64,000 bases of DNA, from positions 61,320,001 through 61,384,000 of the forward strand of contig CM060733.1 in NCBI GenBank assembly GCA_030704615.1, read 5' to 3'. Within the stretch, counting starts at the first letter, position 1; every line of letters starts with the position of its first letter. Positions 44,393 through 54,773 of the stretch are shown piece after piece. Position numbers and translations under genes: made by a program. The notes under the pieces were generated by a model. That model saw only the letters and a program-made list of their open reading frames with translations, searched no databases and was not told where the DNA came from. The DNA comes from Takakia lepidozioides (Eukaryota > Streptophyta > Takakiopsida > Takakiales > Takakiaceae).

Positions 44393-44894
44393 CCGGAAGT
44401 ATGTGAGAAATTTCGCCAAGATTGCGGGGCCGCTGTCAGACCTTCTGGTAAATCAAGCTGGGCATGGAACACCTTTTGGGCCAAGCTTTTGCTGAATTGA
44501 AGGCAGCGGATGACGGAAGCTCCAGTCTTGAAAATCCGGAGTTCGATCGTCCGTTCGAGATTCATACAGATGCGTCGTACTTCGCGATTGGGGGTGTACT
44601 GATGCAAGATGGGACGTCCAGTGGCTTACGAAAGTAAGAAATTGAATGAAGTGGAGCGACGGTGGCCGACGCACGAGAGAGATGAAGGCGGTGGTGCATT
44701 GTCTTGAGCTTTGGCGCCACTATGTTGGTTCCAACCCAGTGAAGGTGTTCACGGACAATGCCACGGTGAAGTATTTTGCCACGCAGACCAAGTTGTCCCC
44801 AAAACAACTTAGGTGGCAAGATACTTTGGCGGTGTTTGACGTGGATATCCAGTACAAACCAGGACGAGACAACGTGGTGGCCGATGCTTTATAG
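44393..44894 (+). pseudogene. RNase H of the chromovirus
   Basis: Starts at the connection (YYRKYVRNFAKIAGPLSDL), followed by FEIHTDASYFAIGGVL with the first Asp. After frame breaks come VKVFTDNATVKYFATQ and YKPGRDNVVADAL. RNase H removes the RNA strand after copying. Confidence 0.82.
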
Positions 44895-46110
44895 AAACAA
44901 CGGCTCTTGTTGGTGTACAAGGGCGAGACGGCGCTCCAAGGAAGATCCGGAAGGCTTGCCGGAAGGATGAACTGGCAAAGTCCCGCGATCAGGACTTGAG
45001 GATGGGGGGTAAATCGCAATTCCACTTGCAAAATGACTGCTCCGTATAAGCAAAAACGTCTCTATGTGCCGAAGGGAGGGATCAGAGATAGCCTCTTGAA
45101 AGAATGCCATGATAGCCCGCTTGCGGGCCACGGCGGAGCCAAGCGCACTGCGTCACTCTTGAAGAAAGAGTATTTCTGGCCCAAACTGAGGGAGGAGGCC
45201 GAGGAGTAATGTCAAGACAGCACCACAATGCCAACAAAACCGAGCGAGTACAAAAGCAAGCGGGTCTGTTACAACCCTTGCCCTTCCAGAGGGGACTTGA
45301 GAAAGCGTCTCGATGGATTTCATGACTGCTATGCCGCTGTCAAAAGGATTCGATGCAATCATGGTGGTGGTGGATAGGTTCAGTAAAATGCGCCATTTCA
45401 TCCCCACCAAGGAGACGGCAACGGCGCAGGAGACAGGGCGACTTTACTTCACCACCCCCGTCTTAAAACATCATGGAGTCCCGAAGGATATTGTCTTGGA
45501 CCGCGATCCAAAGTTTACGAGTAAATTTTGGGGGCACTTTGGAAGAAGATGGGGACGAGCTGAAGATGAGCCCGCCTCCGACTACCCCCGATTGGCCAAA
45601 CAGAAAGGGTGAATTCCGTAGTGAAGCAGATCTTGCGAATTACGTGTCGGCAGACCAAACAGACTGGTGGAACACTTAGACGCGGCAGAGTTCTGTTATA
45701 ATAACACAGAACACTCCGCAAACGGAGTTTCCCCTTTCGTATTGGTCTATGGAAAAGCACCTCTGGTGCCGACAAGTTGGGCCGCCCAGGACGTTGAGGA
45801 ACCGGCAGTAGCGGGGTAACTGGAAGAACGCGAGCGTTTGTTGAAGCTCGCAAGTACAATATTGCCAAAGCTAGGAAACGGTATGAAAGGCAGGCGAATC
45901 AGAAGCGGAGGGAAGTGAAGTTTTGGGCAGGCACAGAGTCTGGTTGAACATCAAGAATTTTCCGACTACCTCCGGAAGTGAGTCCGAATTCGTACCTCCG
46001 TATGCGGGACCCTTTCGCATTCGGAAGGTTATGAATGAGGATGTGTATGAATGGAGCTGCCGGCAAACAGCAAGGTGCACCCAGTATTCCATGTCTCCCT
46101 TTTGAAGCCT
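44895..46110 (+). pseudogene. Integrase of the chromovirus
   Basis: The zinc domain reads LLKECHDSPLAGHGGAKRT. The core has MDFMTAMPLSKGFDAIMVVV (first Asp) and VLDRDPKFTSKFW (second Asp). The Glu region and the GPFRIRKV and HPVFHVSLLKPYF tail follow after several shifts. The Cys pair of the zinc domain appears mutated. Inactive as it stands. Confidence 0.85.
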
Positions 46111-46148
46111 TACTTCAAAGATGAAGCGCGTCCGAATCGGCATCAAGT

Positions 46149-46415
46149 GTGCGTCCGCCACCTATGCTGTTGGATCATGAAAATGAACCTGAGTACGAGG
46201 TGGAGGCAATACTTAAGTCGAGAGAGGTTCAGGAACCGGAAAAACGGAGTATCTCGTCAAATGGAAGGGTTATCATCATGTGGAGGCATCTTGGGTGCGT
46301 GCCTCAGAATGGGAAACGCATCAGGCGGTTGCAGCTTTCGAAGGCGACCTCAAAAGCGGAAGAAGCGTTGATGGGGACATCACCTTGGAGCGTGGGGGAG
46401 GAAATGCATGCTTAG
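46149..46415 (+). pseudogene. Chromodomain of the chromovirus
   Basis: EPEYEVEAILKSREVQ begins a chromodomain. The rest (the VKWKGYHHVEASW-type segment) is in another frame. Such domains guide integration to heterochromatic histone marks. This is the chromovirus counterpart of the PHD finger in the DNMT family. Confidence 0.8.
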
Positions 46416-47266
46416 CCCGGCTTAGCTAGCTTAGGAATCCGATTACAAAACTTGTATTGTACAAAAATTTGTTATAAAGGAAATGGGTTCCAATGTTGTG
46501 CGTCCTATTTTGTTTGGAATGGTGATGCATGATATGGTTGGCTAGTGTGTAGAATGCATGCTATCTTAAAAGTGGGAGAGGTAAATTGGGTTAATCATGT
46601 GTTTGCGTAGTGCCGAAATCGGGTGACCCCCATCCAAGGGGCAAGGAAACTTGCGACTTCTTGGGAGTTCACGTGCTAGTGCGCACCTGGCGCGTGCGCG
46701 TACTATAACTGCGCTACCGAGGGGGTTGCCTTGTAGTGCAGGCTAACGCGGAAGCTACGTGCTTCCGTTCACATACTATAATCGTGTAGCCTCGGGACGA
46801 AGTCGTAGTGCGGCTTCGGCGTGTTCCCGTACCTCAGGCCAGCATTCCAAGGCGGACCCAATTGTGTGATTGGGCGCACGGTTGGTTCAAGGTTATCTTC
46901 CTAGTCAAGAGGGTTCCAGGGAACCCTTGCTCAAGGTGATGCCAAAGCGGCATCATGAGCGATCGCAAGCAATGTTGTTGCAGTAAGGCGATTCGATCCT
47001 CGGGGAGGATCGTTCCTTGGCCTTGAAGTAGGCCAAGAAGAGTGCACTGGGAGGAGCTGGAGAGGCTCCACCCTTGGCCGGGACTTGGAGGAAGTCGGCC
47101 GAACTAGCTAGTGGAGAGTAGAGTCAAGTGTGGGGTTTGGTTCTTTGCCATGGGACGCCATGGTACGGAAACAAACTCCTTGATGTGGGACGCCACAACT
47201 TGATGTTCGTTTCTACAAAATGGACAAGTCGATGAGGACATCGACTCCCTGTTGGTAGGGGTGGTG
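46416..47266 (+). other. 3' untranslated region of the chromovirus
   Basis: Noncoding, ending just before the LTR with AGGGGTGG, a weak polypurine tract. Contains GTGCGCG/GTAG-rich words and no domain. Confidence 0.6.
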
Positions 47267-48003
47267 TGTCGCGGCCCTTTGCCTTGAGGGCAGGGGGGTC
47301 AGGACACACGAGGGGCTGCCCCTGTGGTGGGGGCAGCGGCAGCAATATGTATGGGGGGGGGGGGGGGGGCTGAAGCACCCTTGAGTGCCCAAGCACTCAG
47401 GGAAGCGGAGGCGCTCACTAGGTGGAGCCCCGCACACCGGGTTGCGGTGGGGGTGGCTCCACAAGGGGTGGGGGTAGCTTAGCGGGATTTAGTGGGGGTG
47501 GCATAGGACTCACCATGGGGGCGGAGACCTCGTGTGGGAGTCGTGGGAGTCTTGGGACTCATCACGGTCCATAGGGGCCGTGGTGAGTGGGCCAAGACTC
47601 ACCGCGACTCATCACCGGGAGTCGAGGGTGTTCGTGGTGGTTCGCCATAAAATGGCATGGCTGGTTGTGAAACCCCCGCGGACAGCTACAGAAGTATATA
47701 TAAGGGGAGTAGTGACCCCGAGAACGGTGCAAGCCCGTTGGTGATCAAAAACTAGTGAGTAAGCGAGCGAGCCAGAAAGCGACCAAAGAGTGGGGAGCTG
47801 TTCCGGACTGCCATCTACCAAAGGGAATTCTCCTAGTCCCAAATAGGTGGAGGGTTTAGAGGGAGGCGAAGGGGGACCATTATGTCCCGGTGAGCAGCCG
47901 AAGCTCCAAGTTGGCCCGGGCGGCCAGGTTGGGAGTCAGGCGCGCGCATCAACGCGAGTAACTATGACTTGAAGGGGAGCTTACCGAAGTGAGGTGCGCG
48001 ACA
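47267..48003 (+). repeat. 3' LTR of the chromovirus
   Basis: 737 bp, TGTCGCG to CGCGACA, followed by the duplicate TAGCT. TATATATAA is conserved near 47695. Confidence 0.92.
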
Positions 48004-48099
48004 TAGCTGGCAGCTCCATCAACCTGGTAGCTGTAGCTTGTCATGGTGCCACCGTGGCAGTCTTGACCATCAAATCTTACGATCCCTCCGGCACTACAC
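48004..48099 (-). pseudogene. Copy B/E linker segment between the two insertions
   Basis: Collinear with 6090-6191 of copy A (GGCAGCTCCATCAACCTG-like words, then GATCCCTCCGGCACTACAC). It ends in ACAC, the copy D target duplication. Confidence 0.85.
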
Positions 48100-48426
48100 T
48101 GTCAAGTTATTTTACCACTAGTGTGAAACTAGCTAGGAAATAGCTAGCTTTTACATATTGACATTTGGGATTGGCCCAAGTGTCAATCCAGGGGTCAAGG
48201 CAGATTTAGGCCCTGGAGTGGTTATCTTCACGGCAAGCGCGGGAGGCTCATCTTTCTCGAGTTGAGCCTCACCGCGCCTAGCTATGGCGCCGTAGTGTGG
48301 ATTCCCCATGGCGTGGGGTGCACTTGGCTTGACTTGTATTTGAGTGATGAGGTTATATATGCATGAGTTTATGCTTCAGCTTTGTGAGCTCGCATGAGCT
48401 TGTGCTTGTATTCTTCTTCTTTATCA
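48100..48426 (+). repeat. Repeat A1 of copy D
   Basis: 327 bp, TGTCAAGTTATTTTACC to TTCTTTATCA. It contains GCTCATCTTTCTCGAG at 48246-48261 and a TATATATGC segment near 48354. It is not followed by a B repeat, unlike A2. Confidence 0.88.
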
Positions 48427-48442
48427 CTCGAGAAAGATGAGC
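48427..48442 (+). promoter_or_regulatory. Candidate self-priming site of copy D
   Basis: CTCGAGAAAGATGAGC starts at the first base after A1 and is the exact reverse complement of 48246-48261 within A1. In Tf1-type elements such a pairing supplies the primer for minus-strand DNA. No tRNA primer sequence is seen. Confidence 0.65.
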
Positions 48443-48468
48443 TCGTATCTATGAGTGCTAGATACGAG
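48442..48468 (+). promoter_or_regulatory. Hairpin next to the primer site, copy D
   Basis: Perfect 10-bp stem CTCGTATCTA/TAGATACGAG with loop TGAGTGC. Copy A has the same loop with a different but still pairing stem. Confidence 0.65.
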
Positions 48469-49054
48469 TTAGTTGTAGCACTTGTGGTTTTTGCTTGAGA
48501 ATGAGAGAAACCAAGTTGTTATGCAAGGAGCACCGTGGAGCTCTTGGTTGTTAGAAGCGGAGGCGATGTGGGTTACGAGGTGGTAAACCTTGGCATTCGA
48601 TCTTCAGCTTCAGAGATGAAAGCACCATACTGTAGGTAATTCCAGAGCACCTTGATGGTTTCAGATTGTGTACATGCATGAGCAAGCACGATTGGGAAGA
48701 GGACCAGTCAAGAGCAGGTTATATGTGGCTTTGGTGGCAAAGCTGAGAACTGGACTTGGGAATGCGAGCTGTCATTTGTGAAGGATTGCAAGACCAAGCG
48801 AAAGGGCTGATTTGGCTTGGGGCAAATCAGTGCACTTTGTGGAGTATGGTGAGATTGGGTTTCAATCTCGAGCTTCAGCATTGAGAGGGCTCTTGTCATG
48901 GCGAGAGCAGGGCTGGAACAGGAGCTAAGAGGTGCGGCAAGGCCATGGAATGTGCACCTAGGGTTACAGAGCTTGGAAAGAGCTCTTGCACCACAAGAGA
49001 AGTGTCTTATGGCTGGAAATGTAAGCCTTAGGGTTTCAGGAGCTTGGCAAAGGC

Positions 49055-49560
49055 TATGGAGTGCTTAGTCTTGTCTTAGAGAGCATCAAGGAGCCAAGGA
49101 GCCAAGATAGGGGCTGATATCTCTTGTGTGAAGAGGTTGCATGTGTGGAGCATGTATTCAGCTCATTGAAGCTTCCATCTTCAAGCTTGGAGGGCAAGCA
49201 AGGAAGAGGGAAGGGCTGACTTCCCTTATGTGAGGGCAATGCATGTGTGGAGCATGCTATCAGCCTGGTGAAGGCTTGCACTTTCAGGTGTGGGAGTGCA
49301 AGAAAGGAAGGAAGGGGCTGTTTCCCCTGTAGGGCATGTGGAGCATGCTTTCAGCATGCTGAAGCTTGTATTTTCAGGTTTGTGGGTGCAAGAAATGAGC
49401 AAAGGAGCTGATTCTTTTATGGTGAGAGTGGGGCATGTGTGGAGCATGCCTTCAGCCCATTGAGGCTCTTGTTTTCAAGCTTTAGAGAGCTAGAACGGAA
49501 GGTCTAGGGCTGGTTTCCACTTGGAGTGAAAGAAAAAGCACTTGTAGGGCCTATGTGAGT
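49055..49560 (+). repeat. Leader tandem repeat, unit about 110-120 bp
   Basis: About four to five units, each with ATGTGTGGAGCATGC, a TCAGC..GAAGCTT segment, TTTCAGG and GGGTGCAAG. Counterpart in copy E at about 63080-63580. Confidence 0.75.
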
Positions 49561-49934
49561 TGGGGTTTCAACTTCAAGCTTGAAGGGAGCGCAACTCTTG
49601 AAGCAGCAGGTGTAGGGGGCTGGAAGAGGCTCTAAGACAGATGCTATGGCCAAGGAGAGTGCTTGAATGAGTGCTCACAAGGGCTGGGAACCAGCAGGGC
49701 TTGGTTTTTTGCCATTGAGTTTAGTGGCGTGTTTGGGTAGGCTAAGTGGAAAGAAGGCTTGGTTTGTGGCACCACCTCATGGCTTAGGGCTACTATGGTG
49801 GTGTGGGGAGCCGAAAGAGCAAGGATACCTTGCTGATTTCCTCACAGCCACCATAGCTCGGTGGAAAGAAGCCTAGAGTCCAAGAGACACAACCCTAGCT
49901 TGGCGTGGCTAAACCCCTTGGAGAAATGGCTAAA

Positions 49935-50340
49935 CTGCCAGAGCGGCCATGTGTGGGCTGTGTCAGGCTGTGGCGAGCTGTGACGGGCTGTGACGGGCTG
50001 TGGCAAGCTGTGACAAGGCTGTGATGGCTGTGACAAGGCTGTGCCATGTGCCCTGTGGGGCTGTGACGGGCTGTGCAGGCTTGTGACAGGCTGTGCCCAG
50101 TGGCCTTTTGGGGGCTGTGACGGGCTGTGCGTGGCTGTGACAGGCTGTGCCCTGAGGCCTGTGGGGCTGTGCGGGCTGTGACAAAGGCTGTGCCCTGGCC
50201 TTTGGTGGCGCTGTGACAGGCCGTGCCTGAGGCCTTTGAGGCTGTGACGAGCTGTGAGGGGCTGTGACAGGCTGTGCCCAGTGGCCTGTGGGACGTGACG
50301 GCTGTGCCAGTGAGCTTTGGTGGGCCTGTGCCTGGTCTGT
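49935..50340 (+). repeat. Leader tandem repeat of CTGTGACGGG units
   Basis: Short degenerate units (GGGCTGTGACGGGCTGTG) recur through 400 bp. Counterparts are 61560-61757 and 62585-62690 in copy E. Confidence 0.8.
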
Positions 50341-50601
50341 GGTGGCCCGTGTTGACCTTGGAGGCCTGTGCTGACTCGTGGAGGCACTGGTGGACTAAGA
50401 CTTGGCATGTGGTCTGGAAGGCCAAATTTTGAAGCTCGTGGATGGCGGTTTGAGGAGTATCTTCAATGAATTCCATGGTCATGCAAATTCAAGGTGTAGG
50501 CTATGTTAGGAACTTAGTATTCCAAACCATAAGCCGCAACAGGTTCTCTACTACCCCTACCTTGTTACCTTGTGGAGAGGGGGTTAGGGACATGTTCATG
50601 A

Positions 50602-52042
50602 CCGGTTGAGTGTCAACACGGAGGTGCCACTAGTTGCTGGGGACAGTGCCGGTTCGAGCACTAGCGATACTAGTGGGTACACGAGACGGGTGTGCGGTTT
50701 AGGCCACCTTCACCTCCTGTGTCTTCCACGGAAGGTTCTGATTCGGATTGTGAATCAGGAGGGCTCATACCGGCGGTGCAAGTTTATTTCTTTGCCATTA
50801 TTGTGGGACACAACGGAGGAGATGTATGGAGCTACCAAGGGGCCACGAAGGTACTCTGGGCGGTGGGCACCATTGAGTTGGATGTTTTATCCAAGAGTTT
50901 GATAGTTGGTGTGATTTGCAGCAAATGCGCAATCCACAACTATTTACGCCGTTCATGGCATGGAAAGGGCTGTTTCAGCACCTTGAGGGCCGCCTATGGA
51001 TGATTACCATGAGATCAGCAGGCGGGGGCATGAGGTTGAGATCGAGGAGTGGAGGATGTACTGGTCACCCGACTATGTCTCCATCACTAGGGGCACTAGA
51101 GCCACGAGGGCAGTGGCTACACCTGCCGCTGCACCGGCAGCTTCAGCAAGCAGCAGTGGGACTGGTGGTACAGTAGCTACGACGTCCACCCAAGCCACTA
51201 CCGCACCAGCACTAGCACCCGTGCCTGCCTTCAACCCTGTTGTGGAGTTCTTCGAAGAGTTGAGAGGGAACTACCAAGGGGTGAGGACAGAGAAGTTGCG
51301 GAGCTTGCAAGAGTTCCAACGGAAGCCGACCGAGAGCTTGAGGGAGGCTTTCACTCGCATGAGGCGCTTGATAAATGTAACCCAAGGGGTTACGGAAGCT
51401 CAGGCAGTCCAATTCTGGTATGGGATATTGGACAAGGAGCTGAGGAGAAGGGTGCGGGATGCAACTCTCCTACAAGCGGCCCAACCCACCTTAGCAAATG
51501 TGTTTTTGCTGGCAGAGCGGATAGAGCTCAACATGGTGGAGGAACGAGTGGTCATGGTGGGATTTGCTAAGGAGACACCACGGGGTAGTGGTGCTCCTAG
51601 CCAACCACTACCTCAACGTGCTCAAGGCAACAAGGGGGCTCAGGTGAAGCTCAGGGAAGGGCAGAGAGGACCTCAGATGCAGGGGTCTCTCCCTTCATTT
51701 GCTGGCCAAACAACGGGCGGATGTGGTGTGCTGGACATGTGGAGGACCCCATGTCAAGAAGGATTGCCCAGAGGGAGGCAAAGGGCCGGCACATGCACAG
51801 CCTGCACAGTTGCAGTGTGGGCATTGTGGCAAGCACGGGCATGGAGAGGCCCAGTGTTATGGTTGCATCCTGAGTTGCGCCCAGGCCAGTTCCAAGGGAA
51901 CAATGGTGGCCGGGGCGAGGTGGAGCAGCCCAGAGAGGACGAGGTGGCCAGCCACGAGGTGCAGGCCAAGGGCAAGCTCAACGTGGCCAAGGACGCGGGT
52001 CAGGGTGTTGACCAAGGCATGGCCAACCGGCTCAGCAGCTAG
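50602..52042 (+). pseudogene. Gag with zinc knuckles, copy D
   Basis: The N-terminal part EVPLVAGDSAGSSTSD is split by a shift near 50690. The main frame 50996-52042 (348 residues) has VEFFEELRGNYQGVRTEKL, SLREAFTRMRRLINVTQGV and AQAVQFWYGILDKELRRRV. The zinc knuckles are encoded near 51725-51850, partly in the next frame (CWTCGGPHVKKDC, CGHCGKHGHGEAQC). There is no in-frame ATG between the TAG at 50585-50587 and the conserved N-terminus, so the start may depend on splicing or a non-AUG codon. Confidence 0.82.
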
Positions 52043-52059
52043 AGCAGAGGCTCGCTGCC

Positions 52060-53472
52060 ATGGCTACAGCTCAGGTGGTACCGGCTCTAAGGCCGGATGG
52101 TCCACCTCCTGCTCCTGAGGGAGGAGATATGGGAGGCATGGGATTCATGTGTGGAGCAGCACTACCACTAGTGCAGGTGGAGTCTGCTGCAGCCGTGACT
52201 CGAGGAGCAGCACGAGTTCCTGAGCCACGAGGTGCAGAGGTGGAGTTGGATCCACAGCGTGGGGAGGCAAGCCGTCAGGCTAGGCTTCCTCAGTCATTCA
52301 CATTGGCGGAGACAGTGTCGACGCCATCCATGGCACCTAGTTCTCGCCCGACTGTTACCGAGGCGGAGGTTACTATGCCATTGGGGAGAGCTACACGGGT
52401 AGCACCACTACCTAGTGTTGCCAAGGCTACGGCAGCTAGTGTGCTGCTAGGAGCGGCCACATCTGTGTGCCAGGCTCCATTGTTCTCGGCTACCATGATT
52501 GCGACGCCGGGGGTAAGACCAGCTGAGGTGTTCAGGCTGGCAGCTACACTCTGTGAGAGTGGGGAGGTTACTTCATCTTCTGCGGAGATAGTGGGAGGTG
52601 TAGTGCCGGAGGGATCCTCGGATTTGAGGGTCAAGACTGCCACGGCGGCGCCATGGCAAGCTGCAGCTGCCAGGTTGATGGAGCTGCCAGCTAGGCCAGC
52701 CATTGAGCGCGCCATGGTGACACCTGGAGTTGTCATGTTAGACAACCAGGATGGCATTTTCTGTTTGAGTGGACCGGCAGGCAAGAGGTACCGGCCCTGC
52801 GAGTCTTGTTGGACTCGGGAGCTCAGCCACTGATGCTGGGCAGAGCTGCTATTGCAGGCTTGGGCCTCACGGAGGCGGATATGGAGCCTTGTCCTTTCCA
52901 GATACAGACGTCTCTGGGAGGATCGGAGCAGGCTCGGGGCATGACACGGCATGAGTTGGCTATCAGACTACGGCCGGATCACCCTACAGATGGCTCAGTG
53001 ATGCGAGCCAAGGCCATTGTGACAGACGCAGTCTCATACGATGTCCTGGTTGGTGGGGCAGTGTTGTACCCCATGGGCTTCACCCTGGATTTTTGGGAGG
53101 AGTCAGCTTCCTATAGGCCTGCATGGCAGTCAGGGGAGGGCCGGCGTGTGCAGCTCCCTGTGACGTTCATAGGAGGAGTTGCGGTTGCCCAGCGAGGCAA
53201 GATGCCGACACTAGCAGCATTCACAGCGGCAGTGAGTTGGCCTAGAGAGTTGCTTGAGGGCAATGCTCATTCAGAGGATACCACCCTCCGGGAGAGCAGG
53301 ATGACATGTATGGTATGGCGGAGTTGCCTACCATGGTTGCTCAGACTCCATTGTGGGGCACGAGCAAGGATTTGCAGCGGGATGCTGATCGACGGGTGCA
53401 ACAAGCCTGGGTGGAGGCTTTTGTACCGTCAGGAGAGGAGGAGAGTGTGGGATTGCACCAGGACCACCTCAA
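52060..53472 (+). pseudogene. Linker and aspartic protease, copy D
   Basis: The first frame (52060-52833) holds the Ala/Thr-rich linker. After a one-base loss near 52800 the second frame (52806-53519) has LDSGAQPLMLGRAAIAGLGL, the protease active site, and continues through SYDVLVGGAVLYPMGFTLDF into the connector. A third frame continues at 53306 toward the DNMT. The catalytic DSG is intact here, unlike in copy B/E. Confidence 0.83.
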
Positions 53473-54773
53473 TTGTCTCCATTGGACACCACACCTATTG
53501 TGTGGCAGTATCCGGATGAAGGCATTTGTCTTCTGGACTTGTTTGGCGGGATCAGCACCGGATTGGCTGCTGTGTTACAGGCAGGTGTACGAGTTCGGCG
53601 TTACCTGTATGTGGAGAGGATGAGACTGCACGACGCGTTTCACTTCGCCATGTTGCTCAGTTGGTGCAGCGGTACCCTGAGTTGTTGTCGGTGTCTGCAA
53701 TTCGTGGATATCAGCAGGCCTTGCCAGCAGACATTTCGTTGCTGGGGGGGCAGGATTTGGAGCGGGTTGGCTCCATTGATCTGGTAGTGGCAGGTTGGCC
53801 CTGCCAAGGGCATTCATCAGCCGGGCATGGCAATGGATTGCGAGACTCGAGGTCGGGTCTGTTTTGGGAGATGGTGCGGGTTTTGCGCCACTTGCAGCTT
53901 CATCAAGCTGTATCTCCAGCATACATCTTGGAGAATGTGCCACTGATGGGCGATTCTCGGGCCAGGGTGATGGCCAGTGTGCATCAAGTCCGGTCGTGGC
54001 TTGGGTCAGCAGTGTTGCTAGATGCAGCTACAGTGGGGTCACGGGCTCATCGTCCACGGCTATGGTGGACTAACATGATGCCACCCGCACTGCTCAAGCG
54101 TGCATTTGATGGGGTGCAGCGGCCAGCACATCTCACAGTGGATAACATTCTGGACACAGGGAGGCAGTCTCAACGTGTGAGACACGATGACCGTTCGCCT
54201 TTGGCAGTGGTCAACAAGGTGGGTCAACCACGAGCAGCATTACCTACACTGCTCAGCTTCCCAGGATCGCATGCTTTCCGGGATAGTGGACCTGGCCTCC
54301 TGTGGGATGCTCAGTTGCAGCAGTTAGTGGAGCCTAATGCTGACGAGCGTGAGCGGGCAATGGGTTTTACCACTGGTACCACGGCGGTGTCGTCTCTTCT
54401 CTTCTGAGGCATCACGTCGTCAAGTGTTGGGGCAAGCAATGGATCTCAATTGCTTGACCTGGATTATCAGCTTGGCTCTGCTGAGCAACGCAGAGTGCGG
54501 AGTACACTTCCCTCAATGGTCTCTCTGCCTACCGAGACGGTACAGGCAGTGAGTGGGGGCGAGCATATGAGGACCACGGGGTGCATGCATCCATGGCACA
54601 CGTGGGAGGTGCTCGAGGTTCAGAGGGAGTTGGCAGCCAAGGCGGCTGTGATGGATGAGGTTGGGGATTCTTCTCGAGTTGAGGAGGTCCTCAAGGATGA
54701 GATGATGGGGCAGGATGAGGCCTTGTCATTGACTGAGCAGGTAGGGAGTACTGCTCAAGAGGTTGCAGCATAG
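53473..54773 (+). pseudogene. DNMT domain, copy D (all motifs present)
   Basis: Motif I ICLLDLFGGISTGLAAVLQ lies at 53521-53585. After a G-run shortening near 53618 the long frame 53526-54407 carries VVAGWPCQGHSSAG (53785-53826; catalytic Cys in PCQ), YILENVPLMGD (53921-53950), GSRAHRPRLWWTN (54034-54074) and VEPNADERERAMGF. After a second shift near 54400 comes RRQVLGQAMDLNCLTW, the motif X segment, and a tail of about 100 residues rich in Glu. It ends at TAG 54771-54773. The order I-IV-VI-VIII-IX-X is that of an unrearranged C5 methyltransferase. As part of the Gag-Pro frame it would be delivered inside the particle. Confidence 0.87.
54771..54773 (+). promoter_or_regulatory. Readthrough-type TAG between DNMT and RT, copy D
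   Basis: TAG CAA CCA matches the UAG-CAR-YYA context known from tobacco mosaic virus readthrough. The frame after the stop (PRDASSTSKPTGLKV) joins RT in the same phase as in copy B/E. Confidence 0.7.

Larger units (their letters stand above)
40888..48003 (+). mobile_element. Chromovirus (Ty3/gypsy with chromodomain)
   Basis: A complete 7.1-kb insertion with a TAGCT duplication (40883-40887 and 48004-48008) and LTRs of 735 and 737 bp that differ at roughly 20-25 places by eye. A primer site complementary to initiator tRNA-Met follows the left LTR. The coding order is Gag, protease, RT, RNase H, integrase, chromodomain, with many frame breaks. A hairpin array replaces about 400 bp after RT. 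It shows what a conventional LTR element looks like in this genome, in contrast to the DNMT family. Confidence 0.92.
48469..50601 (+). other. Long 5' leader of copy D
   Basis: About 2.1 kb without a recognised protein. It contains two tandem arrays (49055-49560 and 49935-50340). The leader corresponds to 60900-64000 of copy E, which has about 450 bp more near 60985-61430 and an 827-bp insertion. Confidence 0.7.

Noticed and set aside
49842-50482. Long minus-strand open frames rich in His, Ser and Gln
   Set aside because: They arise from the CTGTGACGGG tandem repeat in the leader, which lacks stops in several frames.
53473-54773. The DNMT as a host gene that an element inserted beside
   Set aside because: It occurs in all three copies in the same place and shares an open frame with the protease in copy A.
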